Source of the DNA: Solimonas sp. SE-A11
GTDB lineage: Bacteria > Pseudomonadota > Gammaproteobacteria > Nevskiales > Nevskiaceae
Direction of reading: 5' to 3'
Length of the DNA stretch: 64,000 nt
Assembly: GCF_030345715.1 (NCBI RefSeq)
Contig: NZ_JAUASX010000006.1
Location: forward strand, 1 to 64,000
The notes beneath the pieces were generated by a model. It ran no database searches, had not been told where the DNA came from, and saw only the letters and a list, made by a program, of their open reading frames with translations. The stretch's first letter is position 1, and every line of letters begins with the position of its first letter. Shown one piece after another: positions 61,303-64,000 of this stretch. The position numbers were made by a program, and so were the translations under genes.

Positions 61303-61737
61303 ATGATCGCCTGGATCGGACGCGCGCTCGCCTTGGCGATTCATGACCGGCAACTGGCCGAACATGGCGGCAGCGCCGGTGTGCGTGATGAAAAACTGCT
61401 GGAGTCGGCGCTTGCGCGTCCGCAGCAGTTGCATCACTACGGAGACCCGCCGCCGGATCTGGCGGACCTGGCCTCCTCGCTGGCTTATGACCTGGCCCGC
61501 AATCATCCATTCGTGGATGGCAACAAACGCACGGCGGCGGTCGTCTGCGAAACGTTCATCGAGCTCAACGATGCTCAATTGATCGCCGAGGACGCCGAAC
61601 TCTTTCCGCGATTCCTGGCATTGGCCGAAGAGCTGCTCTCCGCCGAGGAGTTCGCCGGCTGGCTGCGGCCACGCATCCAGTCGACGCCTCGGGAGCAGGT
61701 ACAGGAACGGCGTGCCCAGTACCGCAGCAAGGTCTGA
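61303..61737 (+). CDS. doc: Doc/Fic-family toxin
   Basis: The 144-residue protein has the Doc form of the Fic motif, HPFVDGNKRT (residues 68-77). Lys replaces the Gly of ordinary Fic enzymes (GNGR), and in P1 Doc this change makes a kinase that phosphorylates EF-Tu and stops translation. The usual Doc features VRDEKLLESALARP near residue 27 and ASSLAYDLARNHPF are intact, so the toxin looks active. It is 9 bases after the antitoxin, and a third gene begins 2 bases after its stop. Confidence 0.9.
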   Translation: MIAWIGRALALAIHDRQLAEHGGSAGVRDEKLLESALARPQQLHHYGDPPPDLADLASSLAYDLARNHPFVDGNKRTAAVVCETFIELNDAQLIAEDAELFPRFLALAEELLSAEEFAGWLRPRIQSTPREQVQERRAQYRSKV

Positions 61738-61739
61738 AC

Positions 61740-62249
61740 ATGCAGCTCCACCAGATCAACATCCAGTACGACCCGGCCGAAGACCGGCTGCTGTCGCGCA
61801 TCAGCACGCGCGACCGTCAGGAGTACCGGTTATGGCTGACGCGACGCTTCACGAGCCTGTGGTGGCCGGCGCTGTTCGAGGTGCTGGGGCACAACGAGAC
61901 GGTGCGCCAGCAGCGCGATCCTGAGGTACAGAAGGCCGTTCTGGAATTCCAGCACCAGACCGCGCTGCAGGGCACCGATTTTCGCCAGCGCTTCGACGCG
62001 GATGCACTGGCCCCGGCCATGGCGCCGCTGCTGGTCAACAAGGTGCAGATGCGGCGCGATGGCCCGGAACACTACCAGCTGCTGTTCTCGCCGCAGGAGG
62101 GCCCGGGCCTTGAAGTCCGCCTGCCCGACAAGATCATGCACGCGCTCGCCGGACTGCTGGCTGAGGGCGTGAAGCAAGCCAACTGGGGCATCGCGCCACC
62201 GGCGGCGGCGCAGATGGAAAAGCTCACCGCCGAGCGCAAGCTCAACTGA
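61740..62249 (+). CDS. Protein of unknown function linked to the toxin-antitoxin pair
   Basis: The 169-residue protein starts 2 bases after the doc stop, so it is in the same transcript. I recognise no named domain. It begins MQLHQINIQYDPAEDRLLSRISTRDRQEY, a beta-hairpin-like start, followed by a Trp-rich stretch (LWLTRRFTSLWWPALFEVL, about residues 31-49). It has no signal or membrane segment. Homologues of similar start may be widespread housekeeping proteins, so the link to toxin function is only positional. Its end overlaps the converging methyltransferase gene by 8 bases. Confidence 0.7.
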   Translation: MQLHQINIQYDPAEDRLLSRISTRDRQEYRLWLTRRFTSLWWPALFEVLGHNETVRQQRDPEVQKAVLEFQHQTALQGTDFRQRFDADALAPAMAPLLVNKVQMRRDGPEHYQLLFSPQEGPGLEVRLPDKIMHALAGLLAEGVKQANWGIAPPAAAQMEKLTAERKLN

Positions 62250-62835
62250 GCTGCCAGATCCTGCACCGGTTGTTCGCCGGCATCGCGTGATCCTGCAGCA
62301 GCTTCAGCCCCACGGCGGACGCCAGCTCATCAACTGCTTCGGCGTCACGGATACCCCGCTTCGGATCGCCGTGCTTCAGGGCCATGTCGAAGTCGGCATT
62401 GCTCTGGCTGGTGAATTGCCCGCCATAGTTGAAGGGGCCGTAGATCGCCAGCTTGGCGCCCGGCGCCATCACCTCCGGCAAGCGGCGGAACATCTCGCGC
62501 ACCTCGTCCCAGCCCATGATGTGAAGGGTGTTGGCGCTGAACACGGCATCGTAGGCGGGAGCCGGCCAGTCGGCCTGGTTGACGTCCAGCACCAGCGGCG
62601 GTGGCGTGTTGGACAGCGCCGCGTCCTCCAGCCACAGGCGGATGCCGTCCAGGTTCTCCTCGCGATCGGCGCTCTGCCAGACCAACTGCGGCAAGGTAGC
62701 GGCGAAGTGCACGGCGTGCTGGCCGGTGCCACTGCCGATCTCCAGCACGCGTTGCCGGTCGGCGAAGTGCTCGCGCAGCACTGCGAGGATCGGCTCGCGG
62801 TTGCGCTCGCTGGAAGCGGAATAGGGCTTGCTCAC
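62242..62835 (-). CDS. DUF938-family SAM-dependent methyltransferase
   Basis: The 197-residue protein has methyltransferase motif I as VLEIGSGTGQHAVHFA, then FSANTLHIMGWDEV and AIYGPFNYGGQFTSQSNADFD, the pattern of DUF938 proteins. The substrate is unknown. I chose a GTG start at 62835 (VSKPYSASSERN), which matches the family N-terminus and overlaps the stop of the MAPEG gene as GTGA. The two are thus translationally coupled. Confidence 0.88.
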   Translation of the reverse strand: MSKPYSASSERNREPILAVLREHFADRQRVLEIGSGTGQHAVHFAATLPQLVWQSADREENLDGIRLWLEDAALSNTPPPLVLDVNQADWPAPAYDAVFSANTLHIMGWDEVREMFRRLPEVMAPGAKLAIYGPFNYGGQFTSQSNADFDMALKHGDPKRGIRDAEAVDELASAVGLKLLQDHAMPANNRCRIWQLS

Positions 62836-63230
62836 ACGAGCAGAACAACGATGCCGCGCCACAGGCAGAGCAGGCCCGTGACCAGTAACAACAGGAAGGT
62901 CAGTGCGGTACCCCAGAAGCGGCCGAACTTCCACTTCTGCGTATAGGACAGCGCGATGCCGTGCAGTAGGCGCGCCACCAGCAGCGTGGCGCCCAGCAGG
63001 TGCAGCAGCCAGGGCGGCGTGACGCCGCCGGTTTCCAGCATGGCCAGCATCAGCAGGATCAGCGGCACGTACTCGGCGAAGTTGCCATGGCCGCGAATGC
63101 GCCGCAGCAGTTGCTGGTCCCCACCGTCGCCCAGGCTCACGCCGTGGCCGCGCTGCTGCACCACGCGGAAGCTCAGGGCCAGGAACAGGATCGCCAGGGC
63201 GCCGGCGTAGAGCGGTGTGATGGTCAGCAT
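62832..63230 (-). CDS. MAPEG-family membrane protein (YecN-like)
   Basis: The 132-residue protein has four hydrophobic segments and the MAPEG pattern RVVQQRGHGVSLGDGG, with RRIRGHGNFAEYVPLILLMLAMLE. The family covers membrane-associated glutathione and eicosanoid metabolism proteins. Bacterial YecN-like members have uncertain activity. It is upstream of and coupled to the DUF938 methyltransferase (4-base overlap). Confidence 0.88.
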   Translation of the reverse strand: MLTITPLYAGALAILFLALSFRVVQQRGHGVSLGDGGDQQLLRRIRGHGNFAEYVPLILLMLAMLETGGVTPPWLLHLLGATLLVARLLHGIALSYTQKWKFGRFWGTALTFLLLLVTGLLCLWRGIVVLLV

Positions 63231-63280
63231 GATCTCCCCCGTTTGTTCGAACGGCGCCTAGGCTAGCGCAAGCCGGAATG

Positions 63281-63319
63281 TTTTTATTTATATAAATTAA
63301 TATTTATTATTAATAATAA
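63281..63319. other. A+T-rich island C
   Basis: About 39 bases made only of A and T (TTTTTATTTATATAAATTAA, then TATTTATTATTAATAATAA) lie between the start of the MAPEG gene and the stop of the phosphofructokinase gene, both minus strand, directly against the latter stop. It could be the promoter region of the MAPEG-DUF938 pair or a transcription end region. Confidence 0.75.
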
Positions 63320-64000
63320 TCAAACATCGCCCACGTAGATACCCACGCCACGCGCGGTGGCGATCAGGGGATCGTCGGGCTGCAGCAGGCGCGAGCCCAC
63401 GGTGACGTCGGACAGCGGCACGTCCACTACGCCACGGTCCTGCCAGGCCACCATGCGGCCGAAGCGCCGCTGCGCCACCAGCCTCACCGCGTGCACGCCA
63501 AAGGCCGAGGCCAGCAGGCGGTCGCGAGGCGAAGGCGTGCCGCCACGCTGCAGGTGACCCAGCACGGTGACCCGCGTTTCCGTCCCCAGGCGGCGGCCGA
63601 TCTCGCGCTCCAGGTAGTAGCCCACGCCGCCGTAGCGCAACTGCTCGCCCGGCATATTCACCGAGACATGCTTGCCGCCCTCGGTCTTCACGCCCTCCGC
63701 CACCACCAGCAGCGCATGCGAGCGCCCCCGCGACAGCACGCGGCGCAGGTGCGCCTCCAGGCCGTCGAGCGTATAAGGCAGCTCCGGCACCAGGATCACG
63801 TCGGCACCGCCAGCGATGCCACCGTTGAGCGCGATATGGCCGGCGTCGCGCCCCATGGTTTCCAGGATCATCACGCGGTGGTGGCTCGCGGCGGTCGGCT
63901 GCAGGCGATCCAGCGCGTCGGTGACGACATTGATCGCGGAGGCGAAGCCCACGGCGTACTCGGTGCCATGCACGTCGTTGTCGATGGTCTTGGGCACGCC
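63320..64000 (-). CDS. 6-phosphofructokinase family protein, C-terminal part
   Basis: The enzyme phosphorylates fructose 6-phosphate, using ATP or pyrophosphate. The 5' end lies beyond the window. The visible 226 codons start within VPKTIDND, the substrate-site motif, and include METMGR-type ETMGRDAGHIAL, VAEGVKTEGG and GHLQRGGTPSPRDR. PKTIDND is shared by the mixed-substrate group of PFKs. The residues that decide ATP or pyrophosphate use are partly outside the window, so the donor cannot be called. Confidence 0.9.
   Translation of the reverse strand, partial: GVPKTIDNDVHGTEYAVGFASAINVVTDALDRLQPTAASHHRVMILETMGRDAGHIALNGGIAGGADVILVPELPYTLDGLEAHLRRVLSRGRSHALLVVAEGVKTEGGKHVSVNMPGEQLRYGGVGYYLEREIGRRLGTETRVTVLGHLQRGGTPSPRDRLLASAFGVHAVRLVAQRRFGRMVAWQDRGVVDVPLSDVTVGSRLLQPDDPLIATARGVGIYVGDV

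Noticed and set aside
61740-62249. Third gene of the toxin operon as a second antitoxin
   Set aside because: No DNA-binding or toxin-neutralising motif can be seen. It is reported only as linked and unknown.

Overview
The window is strongly GC-rich DNA from a gammaproteobacterium. The gene order (tRNA-Tyr, tRNA-Gly, tRNA-Thr, tuf, tRNA-Trp, secE, nusG, rplKAJL, rpoBC, rpsLG, fusA, tuf), the RpoB and RpoC sequences, and an accessory set rich in lipid enzymes suggest the Nevskiales/Solimonadaceae or a nearby Xanthomonadales lineage. That placement is inference, without any database search. No phage, insertion sequence or CRISPR array was seen.

Region 1 (1-17,550, all minus strand) is the translation/transcription core. 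A tRNA and EF-Tu unit leads into secE-nusG, the L11-L1 and L10-L7/L12 genes, rpoBC, then the str genes and the beginning of a second tuf copy. The junctions are well marked. A sigma70-type promoter overlaps the terminator hairpin between tuf and tRNA-Trp, a terminator follows rpoC, and a strong promoter precedes a hairpin in the rpsL leader.

Region 2 (17,600-36,100) holds hrpB, a MOSC protein, a SAM methyltransferase, ykgJ, tesB, and a metabolic group (membrane-anchored hydrolase, M14-like metallopeptidase, aldehyde dehydrogenase, outer-membrane barrel, iron alcohol dehydrogenase, SDR). These are followed by a diguanylate cyclase and a LysR/azoR/doxX/pirin module that looks like a quinone or electrophile response.

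Region 3 (36,100-52,300) is dominated by lipid and secreted-hydrolase genes: an expansin-like protein, two AraC-type regulators, a fatty acid desaturase, a GHSMG lipase-like hydrolase, a PHB-depolymerase-like esterase, a DUF2804 protein coupled to a sterol-desaturase-type hydroxylase, a wax ester synthase (WS/DGAT) and a large lipoprotein esterase. I infer neutral-lipid remodelling and scavenging, under control of the two divergently placed AraC-type regulators and a palindromic operator-like site.

Region 4 (52,300-64,000) has a GST-like protein, opgD, the ABC-F gene yheS, an LpxH-like phosphoesterase, ycbL, an Fe-S type cysH, ychJ, an MscS channel, an AbrB/Doc toxin-antitoxin pair with a third tightly linked gene, a MAPEG/DUF938 pair and the 3' part of a phosphofructokinase.

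The non-coding DNA is unusually structured. Three elements share one architecture: two inverted 28-bp arms, each made of four degenerate heptamers, around a central AAGC...GCTT hairpin. There are also four REP-like palindromes, one inverted repeat built of CACGGA units, three A+T-rich islands and several pairs of interlocking stop codons.
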